The notes under the pieces were generated by a model that was not told the DNA's origin, did no database searches, and saw only the letters and a list, made by a program, of their open reading frames with translations. From positions 1-16,110 of the forward strand of contig CAKOGP040001844.1 of assembly GCA_933822405.4 (NCBI GenBank): DNA of 16,110 bases. The letters are read 5' to 3'. Shown piece by piece: positions 8,943-16,110 of the stretch (positions are counted from its first letter, which is position 1; every line of letters begins with the position of its first letter). This DNA is from Cylindrotheca closterium. Lineage: Eukaryota > Bacillariophyta > Bacillariophyceae > Bacillariales > Bacillariaceae. Position numbers and translations under genes: made by a program.

Positions 8943-9251
8943 TTAGAGAACCGGCTACATGACACATCGGCAGCCTCATTGACTTGGTTATCCGAGGATG
9001 GCATATCAAACTTCTTGCCTTGAAGGCGCACGTACGCCCACCTTCCCAACTTGGACGGGTCCCTACCACATGACTTGGCTCGATGTGCCAACCACCAAGT
9101 CTTTAGAGAACCGGCTACATGACGCATCGGCAGCCTCGTTGACTTGGTTATCCGAGGATGGCATATCAAACTTTCTTGCCTCGAAGGCGCACGTACGCCC
9201 ACCTTCCCAACTTGGACGGGTCCCTACCACCTGACTTGGCTCGATGTGCCA
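8943..9251. repeat. Tandem duplication, 160 bp period, inside the endonuclease domain
   Basis: Copy 1 is 8943-9090 (148 bp) and copy 2 is 9103-9251 (149 bp), with a 12-base spacer (accaccaagtct). By eye they differ at four substitutions and one inserted T in copy 2, in the cttt run near 9168-9171. On the minus strand each encodes the endonuclease segment around R-D-P-S-K-L-G-R-W-A-Y-V-R-L. As 160 is not a multiple of three, the duplication by itself breaks the reading frame. The minus-strand frame reads through copy 2 first, hits a stop at 9166, and copy 1 is readable in another frame down to 8921. Confidence 0.92.
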
Positions 9252-9453
9252 CTGAATTCAAGACAGTGGCGACGCATCCTCCATACTGAGAGCAAGACGC
9301 AATTGGCCGGGCGCGATTCTCATTATGTGCCGTCGCCGAATAGTACCCCTTGGGCCCAACTTGTCGCATCCTATCGTTCCAGTTATGACCTTCAGGTAGA
9401 GAAGGCCAGTGCGTGTTGGTCTCAGCCAACAACGCAGTTCCCACTTTGTTCAT
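9166..9453 (-). pseudogene. EEP endonuclease, N-terminal half
   Basis: An ATG at 9453-9451 begins a 95-codon frame. It contains G-T-A-L-L-A-E-T-N-T-H-W, whose glutamate (codon at 9421-9423) matches the metal-binding Glu of EEP nucleases. After N-W-N-D-R-M, further conserved blocks lead to G-R-D-P-S-K-L-G-R-W-A-Y-V. The frame ends at the inserted base in copy 2 of the duplication. The ATG is probably not the true start: the domain begins further upstream in the neighbouring frame, and one extra A in the AAA at 9445-9447 would explain the shift. With the C-terminal half at 8378-8920 it makes a complete but broken nuclease domain. Confidence 0.8.
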
Positions 9454-9691
9454 CTTTCAGCCACTGATTAATCTGTAACTGCTTCCGCCCTGTCGACACG
9501 GCCGGGAGGCCATTGACATTTTGGAAGACCAGGCGGGTCAGTGCAGAACGGTGACAGCTGTGATCATCACCGAAGAAATCGCCGGCGGGAAGAGAACGTA
9601 AAAATTCCTCTACTGATGCATGGGGGACATCAGTCGAGGGGCCACTTAGTCGAGATCTTCTGCCTGCACGCCGTGACCGAGCGGCAGACGA
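9442..9691 (-). pseudogene. ORF2 N-terminus and first strand of the endonuclease
   Basis: On the minus strand, codons from 9691 down to about 9442 form an open frame of about 83 residues. It ends R-L-V-F-Q-N-V-N-G-L-P and then Q-I-N-Q-W-L-K-D-E-Q. The Q-N-V-N-G block is the first conserved EEP motif (metal-binding Asn), so this is the start of the nuclease domain. The residues before it (A-S-V-E-E-F-L-R-S-L-P-A-G-D-F-F) look like a normal protein linker. A TGA at 9692-9694 closes the frame upstream, where the likely continuation is in a different frame (9703-10060). No start codon can be assigned. Confidence 0.65.
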
Positions 9692-9702
9692 TCAATGACC
9701 TC

Positions 9703-10061
9703 TCATGGCCCTGCCATGGAGCGGGAGGCTCCACGGCTGGCCAATGGCTTCTTCTTCCTTCGTTTACTCTTAGTACGGTCAGAAGGAGGAGAGTGTTGAG
9801 GATGACGGAAGATGGGGAAGACCGGGGATGGGGAACCATCCGAGGGATTGTCAGAGAACCGAGAACTGGCCAGAGACGGAGTAAAGGACCCTGGACCAGA
9901 GCCTGGGTCCAACGCATCGCTATGGTCCGAGGTCAACAGCGTCCTTGCTGTGTGATCCGGAGTCACAAGTTCCCTCCAAGAAGCAGCAGCGGTGGTGTCT
10001 CGAGGCGGAGGTTGGTTGGCGATGGCCGTAGTAGCCCGAGGTGGCGAATTTGGTAGGGGGG
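9703..10061 (-). pseudogene. Pro/Ser-rich linker between ORF1 and ORF2
   Basis: In the frame one base away from the ORF1 C-terminus, the minus strand reads P-P-P-R-D-T-T-A-A-A-S-W-R-E-L-V and then a Ser/Pro-rich stretch. A basic patch K-S-K-R-R-K-K-K and a stop at 9703 follow. The patch resembles a nuclear localisation signal, which would suit an ORF2 protein. This frame joins that of ORF1 at the run of six G on the plus strand (10056-10061), a likely indel site. It could be the ORF1 tail, the ORF2 head, or both in a fused polyprotein. No domain is recognised. Confidence 0.45.
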
Positions 10062-10522
10062 CGGTGAGTGGACTGGACTTGACGCGGAGTTGGCTCCTTC
10101 GCGGCAGAATCGGAAGCTGCTGACTCTGACCTGTCCTGGGAAAAGGAAACCGTGGCTGCAGGTTGAGGAGGCAAAGCCGGCTGCGCCTCTTGGCTCAAAA
10201 TAGTCTGTTGCAGGAGGCGCAGAGCCGCCAGTTCGTTGGCCAGGGACTCAGACCAAATTCGTTCAGCTTCCAAAGCGCTGCTCTTTTCAATCAAAAGATT
10301 CTCCTTAAACTCAATTTCAGTGATTGGTGCTTCCAATTGACTATCCTTCTCAAGTAACTCATCCATGGCGCCTGCTACTGTAGCTCCATCATCGATATCT
10401 TTTGCATCAGCCATTTCCATATCAAATTCCAGCTTAGCTTCGGCAACGTCGAGTGGGTCAGACCCAAATCCATCAAGGAAATCGATAGCTTCATCAATGT
10501 CTTGTAGAGTTTGGTCCGATGG
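9920..10522 (-). pseudogene. ORF1 C-terminal region, acidic then coiled-coil-like
   Basis: After a TGA at 10523-10525 the ORF1 frame stays open for 200 codons to a stop at 9920. It begins with an acidic stretch (D-I-D-E-A-I-D-F-L-D-G-F-G-S-D-P-L-D-V-A). A Glu/Leu/Ala-rich helical segment follows (A-L-E-A-E-R-I-W-S-E-S-L-A-N-E-L-A-A-L-R), which could form a coiled coil of the kind that makes LINE ORF1 proteins oligomerise. Beyond about 10061 it probably reads the wrong frame. The ATG at 10420 is a chance internal Met, not a start. Confidence 0.55.
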
Positions 10523-11758
10523 TCAAGCCCGTAAAGTCTCCAAGCACCACACAAGTTCCTTGCGGCGTGTCGTATGGATCAGAGACATGGACAGCCACTT
10601 TGCAATCACCCTATTGGCTTGAGTAGTCGTCAACTCCCCCAAATGATGCGTAAAGAATGGGACCAGTCCATTCAGTACATTCGTTGCCAAGGCAGCATAT
10701 TTCAGCCTACTGATGAACAAGTAGGTCCCTTCCATCTCACCTGGTAACACCATGATGAACAAGGGACTAGGAACGTTGTTCTCCAAGTCCATTTTTCTCT
10801 TCCTCTCCGCTTCCTTAGCACGAAGCTGCTGCGCAGGGGTGAGAACCGGACCGTCATGCTCCAGAGTCGGTGCCACGGCCGACTTTGGAGGTTGCTTCTT
10901 GCTCTTTGTCTTCCCTTTGACAGTCACTTTGGTGAACTTGTGGGAGACGTCCTCCAGCAAGGAATCATCAGAATCGGAATCCGAGTTCACATCCGCAGCT
11001 GCCACTTTCTCCGCGTGAACAGGTCGGGCTTTGATGGAAAGAAACATGGACAAACAAGTGCGAGGACCAAAGGCTTTGGTAGTTGTTTGTTTCAACATCC
11101 CTGGAATCTCAACTGGACAATATTTGGCCTGTGTCAGTTCCACAAAGTCGTTATGCTTCAAAATCATAGTGAGATTCTCATCCTTAACCGGACCCACGGC
11201 CTTCACGCTGATTGTCCCGTTCTGAGCAGCCTTCCAATCGCTAATGTAGTGTGTGACCGCGCACCATGGGAAATCTTTCTTAGGGGTAGACGGGTGCAGC
11301 CATAATCGTAGTTCTCGATCCGCTCGCTTAGCGTCCCTTGATCTGACGTAAACGTGCCACATCATGCATCCGGGCGATCGTTCATTCCACTTGCTGTGGC
11401 GAATGTTTACCCATTTGTACCGCAGGCCGATAACCGTCTTCCAGTCAAAGTGTCGCATTAGTTCTTTCTCCATGGCCCTGATGTTAATTTCCTGTGGATA
11501 GAAGCACAGAGCCCCAATCATTTCAATATTGTCAAACTGTAGAACAGATTCATAGCATCCCGCTCCATACCCTTGCGGACGCAATTCGCCGTGTAGATAT
11601 TGGCAAATCGTTCCTGCCGCCACCTCAACCTCAAAACCCACTCTCATCCTTGTACAAAGCTTCTTTTCGCCTGGCTTATTAGAAGTCAAGGCGTATGACA
11701 TGTTGCTAAAAGACATGTCCAGATACTTGGACAAGCTCCGGTAATCAGGAATCAGCCG
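10523..11758 (-). pseudogene. ORF1 core of the LINE-like element
   Basis: This is 411 codons in the same frame as 11759-12313 and 9920-10522. It is bounded by in-frame TGA codons at 11759-11761 and 10523-10525. The pattern resembles ORF1-like proteins that I associate with diatom non-LTR elements: an aromatic-rich block near I-G-L-R-Y-K-W-V-N-I and then H-V-Y-V-R-S-R-D-A-K. A later linker is acidic and then basic (S-D-S-D-S-D-D-S-L-L-E-D and K-G-K-T-K-S-K-K-Q). Such proteins would package or chaperone element RNA. No zinc knuckle or RRM is evident by eye. Its position directly upstream of the endonuclease/RT on the same strand supports the ORF1 role. Confidence 0.55.
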
Positions 11759-12313
11759 TCAAAGATCCGCTTCCGTTCGGATCCACTGCTTAGACTTCTT
11801 GTAAGCGCTGTCAGACAAGGGAAGAAAGCGAATCGTCTCCTCCGCGTTCTTTAGGACGTCTGCCAGCGTATCCAGAATATGGTTCAAGATAATAGAGGCA
11901 TGAGTCGTGTTCCCCCCTTGTTGACCTTGATAGCTGTATGCCATTCCCAGTTCAACCAGAATAGCCTGACCATCCATGCCGTCCAAGTTGACTTGTCGCA
12001 GCCCATCTAGGCGTTCTTCCAATGTCAAGCTGCGTTGTAGTCTTCGTTTGGCCTTAGAGCTTTGCGTCGTGGAAGTGGTGTCCGTTTTTTGTGCGGTTTG
12101 TGTGGTTGATTGTGAAGCAGACGCTGAATGTGTACGTTTAGCACTGGGTTCACTCAAAGAGCTCCTGTCCACATCCATTTCTGTAGATGGAGCGACCACC
12201 AAAACCCTGTGGGACCGTCCCTTCTTCCTCAGCGGAGATGCCAATTCAGGGTCCTTGTCTTCACCAGTAACACCGGTCAGTTTGGAAACTGCCTCATCCG
12301 TATTCAGGCCCAT
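11759..12313 (-). pseudogene. ORF1 N-terminal region
   Basis: An ATG at 12313-12311 opens 184 codons to a TGA at 11759. It starts M-G-L-N-T-D-E-A-V-S-K-L-T-G. A basic patch (P-L-R-K-K-G-R-S-H-R) and a Ser/Thr/Gln-rich, probably unstructured region follow (S-A-S-A-S-Q-S-T-T-Q-T). Then comes a helical segment (L-T-L-E-E-R-L-D-G-L-R-Q-V-N-L-D-G-M-D). The frame continues unchanged past the TGA into the ORF1 core, so the stop is probably CGA-to-TGA decay. The start overlaps the end of the upstream acidic ORF by 10 bases, which favours this ATG as a true start. Confidence 0.55.
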
Positions 12314-12780
12314 GTTGTTGGTGTCTTGTTGTTTGCAGTATCCGTAAGCTTGTAAGTACTTTCCACAAGAATGACAGAATCCTTGGTCGATTTGTCAGTA
12401 TCCTCGTCATCCTCCTCCACCTCGCCCTTGTCGTCGTCGTTGTCGTGGGTGCGATTGTCACCAGAAGCAAGTTTGCCGTCTATTTCCATGTCATTCCTCC
12501 TGTCGTTTGAGTTGTCGTCAACTGTCTTGTCAGAGTCCCACCCATCGGGTTGGCTGAACTTATTGACAAGGCCAGTGTCCTTGTCGCCCATTGGATCATC
12601 TTCCTCCTCAGAATCTTTGTAATCAGGATCAAATATCTTTTTGACCCCCTTGTGAATATCCACCTTATTAGTTTCGTCGTTGGGAAATCCCTCAATCACC
12701 TTCAATTTTATTTCTTGAATGCAAGAGATTGGGGATTCCTCGAGAAAATTCGTCAAAAAGCATCGTCCATGGGTGATCAA
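12304..12780 (-). CDS. Acidic low-complexity ORF overlapping the ORF1 start
   Basis: This minus-strand frame, open from 12780 to a TGA at 12304-12306, is rich in Asp, Glu, Asn and Lys. Examples are D-S-E-E-E-D-D-P-M-G-D-K-D and then D-N-D-D-D-K-G-E-V-E-E-D-D-E-D. I recognise no domain; it looks like an unstructured acidic linker. Its first 35 codons or so overlap another frame (12692-12946) that looks more protein-like, so the real content probably starts around 12730. It is in the same frame as 12943-13455 further upstream, which suggests one ancestral protein with two compensating indels. It could be an upstream part of ORF1 or a separate gene. Confidence 0.45.
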   Translation of the reverse strand: MITHGRCFLTNFLEESPISCIQEIKLKVIEGFPNDETNKVDIHKGVKKIFDPDYKDSEEEDDPMGDKDTGLVNKFSQPDGWDSDKTVDDNSNDRRNDMEIDGKLASGDNRTHDNDDDKGEVEEDDEDTDKSTKDSVILVESTYKLTDTANNKTPTTWA

Positions 12781-12957
12781 ATATGGAAGCGCACATCAAC
12801 CAAAACTGCACCAGAGGAGTAGGATTCGTCTGATTGTCCCTCAACAAATAAAGATCTTCTTGTGGCACTTTGGAATCGTTTATGAGGCCAACATCAAAAA
12901 AGGAAAACGGAATATGCTGGGCGACTTGCAATGCAATTGCTCTCACTCCCCATGTGT
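12692..12957 (-). pseudogene. Unrecognised protein, middle section
   Basis: The minus-strand frame beginning around the W-G-V-R-A-I-A-L-Q-V-A-Q-H-I-P segment reads like a folded protein with alternating hydrophobic and charged residues. Later stretches are F-F-D-V-G-L-I-N-D-S-K-V-P-Q-E-D-L and W-T-M-L-F-D-E-F-S-R-G. It ends at a stop at 12692. Its upstream partner is at 12958-13279 in another frame; an extra CA in the acacat at about 12952-12957 would explain the shift. I do not recognise the family. It may be a host-gene remnant or a further region of the LINE-like element. Confidence 0.45.
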
Positions 12958-13279
12958 ATTCTGTATTTTTTCAACATTTCCCAAAGAGTCATCGTCAAAA
13001 AGCGAAATTAGGAATTTCAACACCTGCCGCCAATCGTTTGCATATTGAGCGAATAGCATGTTAACCCTGACTTCAACTGAATAATTAGCGTAGAGGTCCT
13101 TGAACGGGCTGTCAAACCTTGGGAGCGTTTGGGTCCACCAATCATTATGATTTTCCATCCATTGATTGAAAATGGAGTTGCCAAACAAAATCTTAGTTGA
13201 ATTATAGTTGTAGCCAATAGCAATAAATTTGTGAGTAGATAAACCAAAGTCGATCAGTGGTGGAAGAGATACAATCAGA
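12943..13279 (-). pseudogene. Unrecognised protein, upstream section
   Basis: From the end of the tandem repeat at 13280 down to a TGA at 12943-12945, the minus strand encodes about 110 residues. The composition suggests a genuine folded protein: L-I-V-S-L-P-P-L-I-D-F-G-L, then W-M-E-N-H-N-D-W-W-T-Q-T-L-P-R-F-D-S-P-F, then V-L-K-F-L-I-S-L-F-D-D-D-S-L-G-N-V-E. It is rich in Trp, Phe and Tyr, unlike the low-complexity ORF downstream. The reading frame enters from the 103 bp repeat, which supplies the preceding residues. No family was recognised. Confidence 0.5.
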
Positions 13280-13588
13280 TCTTGAATCTCCAAATCATTG
13301 TTGACACTAGGATCCCTGTCCTTAGGTTGACGTAAATCAACTGCAGATGCATTTTCCAATCTTTTCTTTCCGCTCTTTTGGGTCTTGAATCTCCAAATCA
13401 TTGTTGACACTAGGATCCCTGTCCTTAGGTTGACGTAAATCAACTGCAGATGCATTTTCCAATCTTTTCTTTCCGCTCTTTTTGGTCTTGAATCTCCAAA
13501 TCATTGTTGACACTAGGATCCCTGTCCTTAGGTTGACGTAAATCAACTGCAGATGCATTTTCCAATCTTTTCTTTCCGCTCTTTTTGG
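13280..13588. repeat. Tandem repeat, three copies of 103 bp
   Basis: Copies start at 13280, 13383 and 13486 with tcttgaatctccaaatcatt. Copies 2 and 3 are identical by eye; copy 1 differs only in its last bases (ttttggg rather than tttttgg). On the minus strand each unit encodes L-E-N-A-S-A-V-D-L-R-Q-P-K-D-R-D-P-S-V-N in one frame. As 103 is one more than a multiple of three, any one frame reads the three units in three different frames, and none has a stop until the last copy. Near-identity implies recent expansion, or gene conversion. Confidence 0.95.
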
Positions 13589-13774
13589 CAACAGAAACCG
13601 ATTTGGGTGTGAATTGTGATGGAAACAGAAAGATGCGATTTGTGAATTGTAAGGGTGTGTATGTGTTGGAGCAACTTGGAGCGAATGTTGAACCAGGTGC
13701 CAAAGAGACAAGTGCGATGTACCGTCGCCAGTGAAGCAACTTAAATAATCAACCCCATTTCGATTTTTCTTCAA
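13589..13774 (-). other. Sequence upstream of the 103 bp repeat, weakly coding
   Basis: The minus-strand frame that would lead into the repeat reads F-L-F-P-S-Q-F-T-P-K-S-V-S-V-A-K-K-S-G-K, and it has no ATG of its own down to the repeat. A neighbouring open frame from 13774 is Asn/His/Pro-rich and shows no domain. This may be a 5' leader of the unrecognised protein. The boundary with the plus-strand copia element at about 13775-13830 is not marked by any clear terminal repeat. Confidence 0.3.
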
Positions 13775-13830
13775 ACAAACAGAATGGATATGCTGGACTC
13801 AAGATGACCTCCAAGATGGCAACCGTTTGA

Positions 13831-14256
13831 AAGAACAAGGAAGGATTCACTCCAAGACAAGTCAAGGCTGCAATGGAAACGAGAAGTGCAATGCACATAC
13901 TCAATGCTCCAAGCACCAAAAGTCTGAAGTATGCAATCCGATCTGGTCTCATCAAGAACTATCCTATCACCGAGGAAGCGATCAATCATGCCGAAGCAAT
14001 CTTTGGACCTGACGCCTCTACATTGAAAGGCAAGTCAACAAGACCAACTCCAAAGAAGACGTACGACAACTTCTTCAGTCCACCAGAGGAATTATATCAG
14101 CACAATCGATCTATTACCGTCTGTATTGATCACATGGAGACCGAGAATGCTAAGTTTCTCACCTGCATTGATACCACTGTGCGTTATCGCTCATGTATTC
14201 CTGTGCAGAACCTGCAATTCGATGGAACCCTGAAGTATCGAAGCAATTTACATTGA
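13831..14256 (+). pseudogene. Second copia element: pre-integrase region and start of integrase
   Basis: The frame is open from 13831, just after a TGA at 13828-13830, through the ATG at 13873. The upstream residues G-F-T-P-R-Q-V-K-A-A belong to the same protein, so the ATG is internal. It reads A-M-H-I-L-N-A-P-S-T-K-S-L-K-Y-A-I-R-S-G and then A-E-A-I-F-G-P-D-A-S-T-L-K-G-K-S. That is the GAG-pre-integrase region of a diatom-type copia lineage distinct from the element at 997. The first integrase strand follows (I-T-V-C-I-D-H-M), with the D that would be the first catalytic residue, then K-F-L-T-C-I-D-T-T-V-R-Y-R-S-C. Homology is lost after about 14215 and the frame stops at 14256; the second Asp and the Glu of the integrase are absent. 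Confidence 0.72.
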
Positions 14257-14872
14257 ACCTACAAAGGGACAACGTACTGGGCACCAAGTGCTCAACCTCA
14301 ATACTAAGAAGATGATTTCCCGACCCAAGGTCGTTGTACTACCCGTTACCAACCAAGTAATCCAGCGTGTTGAAGCTTGGGCTGCTGCCAAAGGTGTTAC
14401 TTCCATGAAGTTCTTTGATAAGAAGAGAGATTTGGAGACATATCAAGATGGCGATCAAATTGCAGGAGTGGATGACACAGAACAAGGTTACTTAGAAGAA
14501 GCCTTTGATCAGGACTATGAACCTGAAGATGAAGATGAACGTGATTTCAATCTACATGGACAATTTGATGATATCAATGACTCCGAAAGAGAAGAGCTCT
14601 TGGCAGATGCAGACAATGGTGTCGATGATATGCCAGAACTCACTGTCAGATTCCAAGGAGATGATGACTATGAATCAGACGACAATTCAAGTGATGAAGG
14701 CAACAAAGAGGAAGAACCTATTGTGGCCAATTTGGATCACCATCAAGAAAATGTCGATAGAGGAACCGATGATATTGGGAGCCTCGTTACTGATCTGGAG
14801 GACCTACAAGAACCGCCAGAAGAAGAGATTGTATTTGAGCCTGAAGAGCCTCAAGTAGCAAAAGTCACTTGA
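14228..14872 (+). pseudogene. Second copia element: post-integrase region with acidic linker
   Basis: A frame +1 to the previous segment begins with family-like sequence, I-E-P-T-K-G-Q-R-T-G-H-Q-V-L-N-L-N-T-K-K. It continues as V-V-L-P-V-T-N-Q-V-I-Q-R-V-E, the conserved block that follows integrase in this lineage. The ATG at 14288 is internal. After residue about 60 it becomes a long acidic stretch (D-Q-D-Y-E-P-E-D-E-D-E-R-D) of the kind that separates integrase from RT. A TGA at 14870-14872 stops the frame, but the same frame stays open beyond it. The direct step from the first integrase strand to the post-integrase block implies an internal deletion of most of the integrase core. Confidence 0.7.
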
Positions 14873-15172
14873 TCTGGGCAAATGTATGCGCAAGCTGCAA
14901 TGTCTGGGCCAAACCTTTCCCAAGTTCCAAAGAGACCAAGAGAATGGCCTTTGAGCAGGAGTGGCAGTTCTACCAATAAGAACAAGAATCGAGTTGCGAC
15001 AAGACGCAAGCATCGAGAAAGAGAATTGAAACCCTTGAAGAACAAGTTAAAATCTGGTATTTGTACCAAAGAAGGAAGTCACAGTACTAAAGACAGTAAA
15101 ACTATCCTTGAAGCACAGCACAATCTATGTTTCCAACAGATTGGGAATGAGATGAAAGCTGATTATGAATAG
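14873..15172 (+). pseudogene. Second copia element: basic linker before RT
   Basis: This is the same frame as the preceding and following segments, bounded by a TGA (14870-14872) and a TAG (15170-15172). It is basic (A-T-R-R-K-H-R-E-R-E-L-K-P-L-K-N-K-L-K), consistent with the linker upstream of RT. The ATG at 14882 is probably internal. The residues after the TAG, H-D-A-I-L-I-A-C-C-M-M-Q-I-K, continue directly into the RT N-terminal region, so the TAG is a disabling mutation. Confidence 0.6.
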
Positions 15173-15934
15173 CACGACGCTATTCTGATCGCTTGTTGCA
15201 TGATGCAGATTAAGGCCAAATTTGATACTGACAAAGGTCTGAACTTCATCCAACAGTGTTACATCTATCAGGGACTGAAGAAGTTTGGTGATGATGGAAA
15301 GGATGCTGTGGATAAGGAATTGAGACAAATGCTCCTAAGAGATTGTTTCACTCCCGAATTTGTTAAAGACATGACCGCGTCTGAGCAAAAGAAGGCCCAA
15401 TCAGCGATGATGTTACTTGCGGAAAAGCAATTTGAAAAGACAATTAAAGGTCCCCTAGTATACCGAGGCAATGGAACTTGTGAATGGTTATCGCAAGAGG
15501 ACACTGTAAGTCCAACTGCTTTGCAGGAAGCAATCACCACTACTTGTGTTATTGATGCACACGAAGGTAGAGATATAATGATGATGGACGTGTCTAACGC
15601 TTTCATTCAAACTTATATGCCTGAAGCTAAGGAAGGAGAAGATCGTATCTACATGAAAATAACTGGCATGATGGTCCAGATATTGATTGACATGGCCCCA
15701 GAGTATCGCAAATACGTTGTATTAGAGAACGGAAAGCGAGTAATATATGTGCGGGTACTACGTGCTATATATGGGATGTTGCAATCAAGCCTCCTATTCT
15801 ATAATCAGTTTCAAAGTGATTTGGAGACAAAGGGATTTGTGTTCAATCCATATGACCCGTGTGTTGCTAACAAAGTTGTTGATGAAAAACAGCAAACTAT
15901 CAGGTTGTTGGTGAAATGGGATCTTGATAGGTAA
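15173..15934 (+). pseudogene. Second copia element: truncated reverse transcriptase
   Basis: This is the RVT_2-type RT N-terminal half. Numbered from the ATG at 15200, it has a fingers region with G-L-K-K-F-G-D-D-G-K-D-A-V and R-D-C-F-T-P-E-F-V. Then come P-T-A-L-Q-E-A-I and motif A, D-I-M-M-M-D-V-S-N-A-F-I-Q-T, with the metal-binding aspartate at D130. V-L-R-A-I-Y-G-M-L and F-V-F-N-P-Y-D-P-C-V-A-N follow. The next expected element, the Y/H-V-D-D box, is missing: the frame reads T-I-R-L-L-V-K-W-D-L-D-R and stops (TAA 15932-15934). It therefore lacks the palm catalytic pair, thumb and RNase H. The sequence differs strongly from the RT at 3498-4874, so the two elements belong to separate lineages. 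Confidence 0.82.
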
Positions 15935-16110
15935 AAGAACAGTCGAACATGTCGGACAGTTAAGTCGGACATTGGTGATATCAAACACGGACAGAAGTAC
16001 GGTTCGAGTACGTACAGAGATGGATAAGTATTGAAGGTAGATCTACTCTGTGACTAGTTCGTGAAGAACATGTGCGTATGTGCTTTATATGCCGCGACAG
16101 CTGGTGAGAG
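15935..16110. other. Non-coding right edge, no feature recognised
   Basis: This region has no recognisable continuation of the RT in any plus-strand frame and no long open frame on either strand. It has three short cggaca motifs (about 15953-15989). It may be the sequence into which the truncated element is joined. Confidence 0.4.

Noticed and set aside
9692..11761. TGA read as an amino acid (alternative code) because several frames continue past TGA
   Set aside because: Tryptophan is encoded by TGG throughout, TAA and TAG also interrupt frames, and indels are present; decay explains all of it.
12920..12950. Possible tiny intron (minus strand GTGAGA to TTGCAAG) at the frameshift near 12945
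   Set aside because: It would be only about 22 bases, too short for a plausible spliceosomal intron, and the candidate intron itself encodes family-like residues.
13280..13588. CRISPR array
   Set aside because: The 103 bp units are contiguous with no unique spacers, and the context is eukaryotic retroelements.

Overview
The window looks like repeat-rich nuclear DNA of a eukaryotic alga, most likely a diatom. That rests on two observations. The Ty1/copia-type proteins have the style I know from diatom genomes, for example a reverse transcriptase (RT) motif A reading A-T-D-I-G-N-A-Y-L. The RT on the minus strand also resembles a diatom/stramenopile type. I see no convincing intact host gene, rRNA, tRNA or CRISPR array. 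Nearly everything recognisable is a decayed retrotransposon, so reading frames are interrupted by stops and indels. The species assignment is inference.

Layout. (1) 1-996: the start of an unrecognised minus-strand ORF that runs off the left edge, then about 760 bases with no supported gene. (2) 997-5238, plus strand: a copia-like element with a long intact N-terminal/integrase ORF, then linker, RT and RNase H separated by two stops and two frameshifts. Its probable 3' non-coding/LTR remnant follows to 5550. (3) 5551-about 5990, minus strand: a fragment of a second copia-type Gag with a CCHC zinc knuckle, abutting the 3' end of the next element. (4) about 5973-12313, minus strand: a non-LTR (LINE-like) element. 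ORF1 (12313 to about 9920) is followed by ORF2, which carries an apurinic-type endonuclease (EEP) domain and an RT. The endonuclease contains an internal tandem duplication with a 160 bp period. (5) 12304-13774, minus strand: unrecognised coding-like sequence made of an acidic ORF, a two-frame conserved-looking protein and a perfect-phase 103 bp x 3 tandem repeat. (6) 13831-15934, plus strand: a second, different copia lineage. It has lost its integrase core and its RT stops just before the catalytic YVDD-type box. (7) 15935-16110: nothing recognised.

Taken together this is a mosaic of three or four retroelements in alternating orientation. The decay pattern is informative. Many in-frame stops are TGA where arginine CGA is a one-step ancestor, and three of the four substitutions separating the two copies of the endonuclease duplication are transitions at CpG. 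Both fit cytosine-methylation-driven decay. The best candidates for something undescribed are the unrecognised minus-strand protein at 12692-13588 with its 103 bp repeat, and the large ORF1 with its overlapping upstream acidic ORF.
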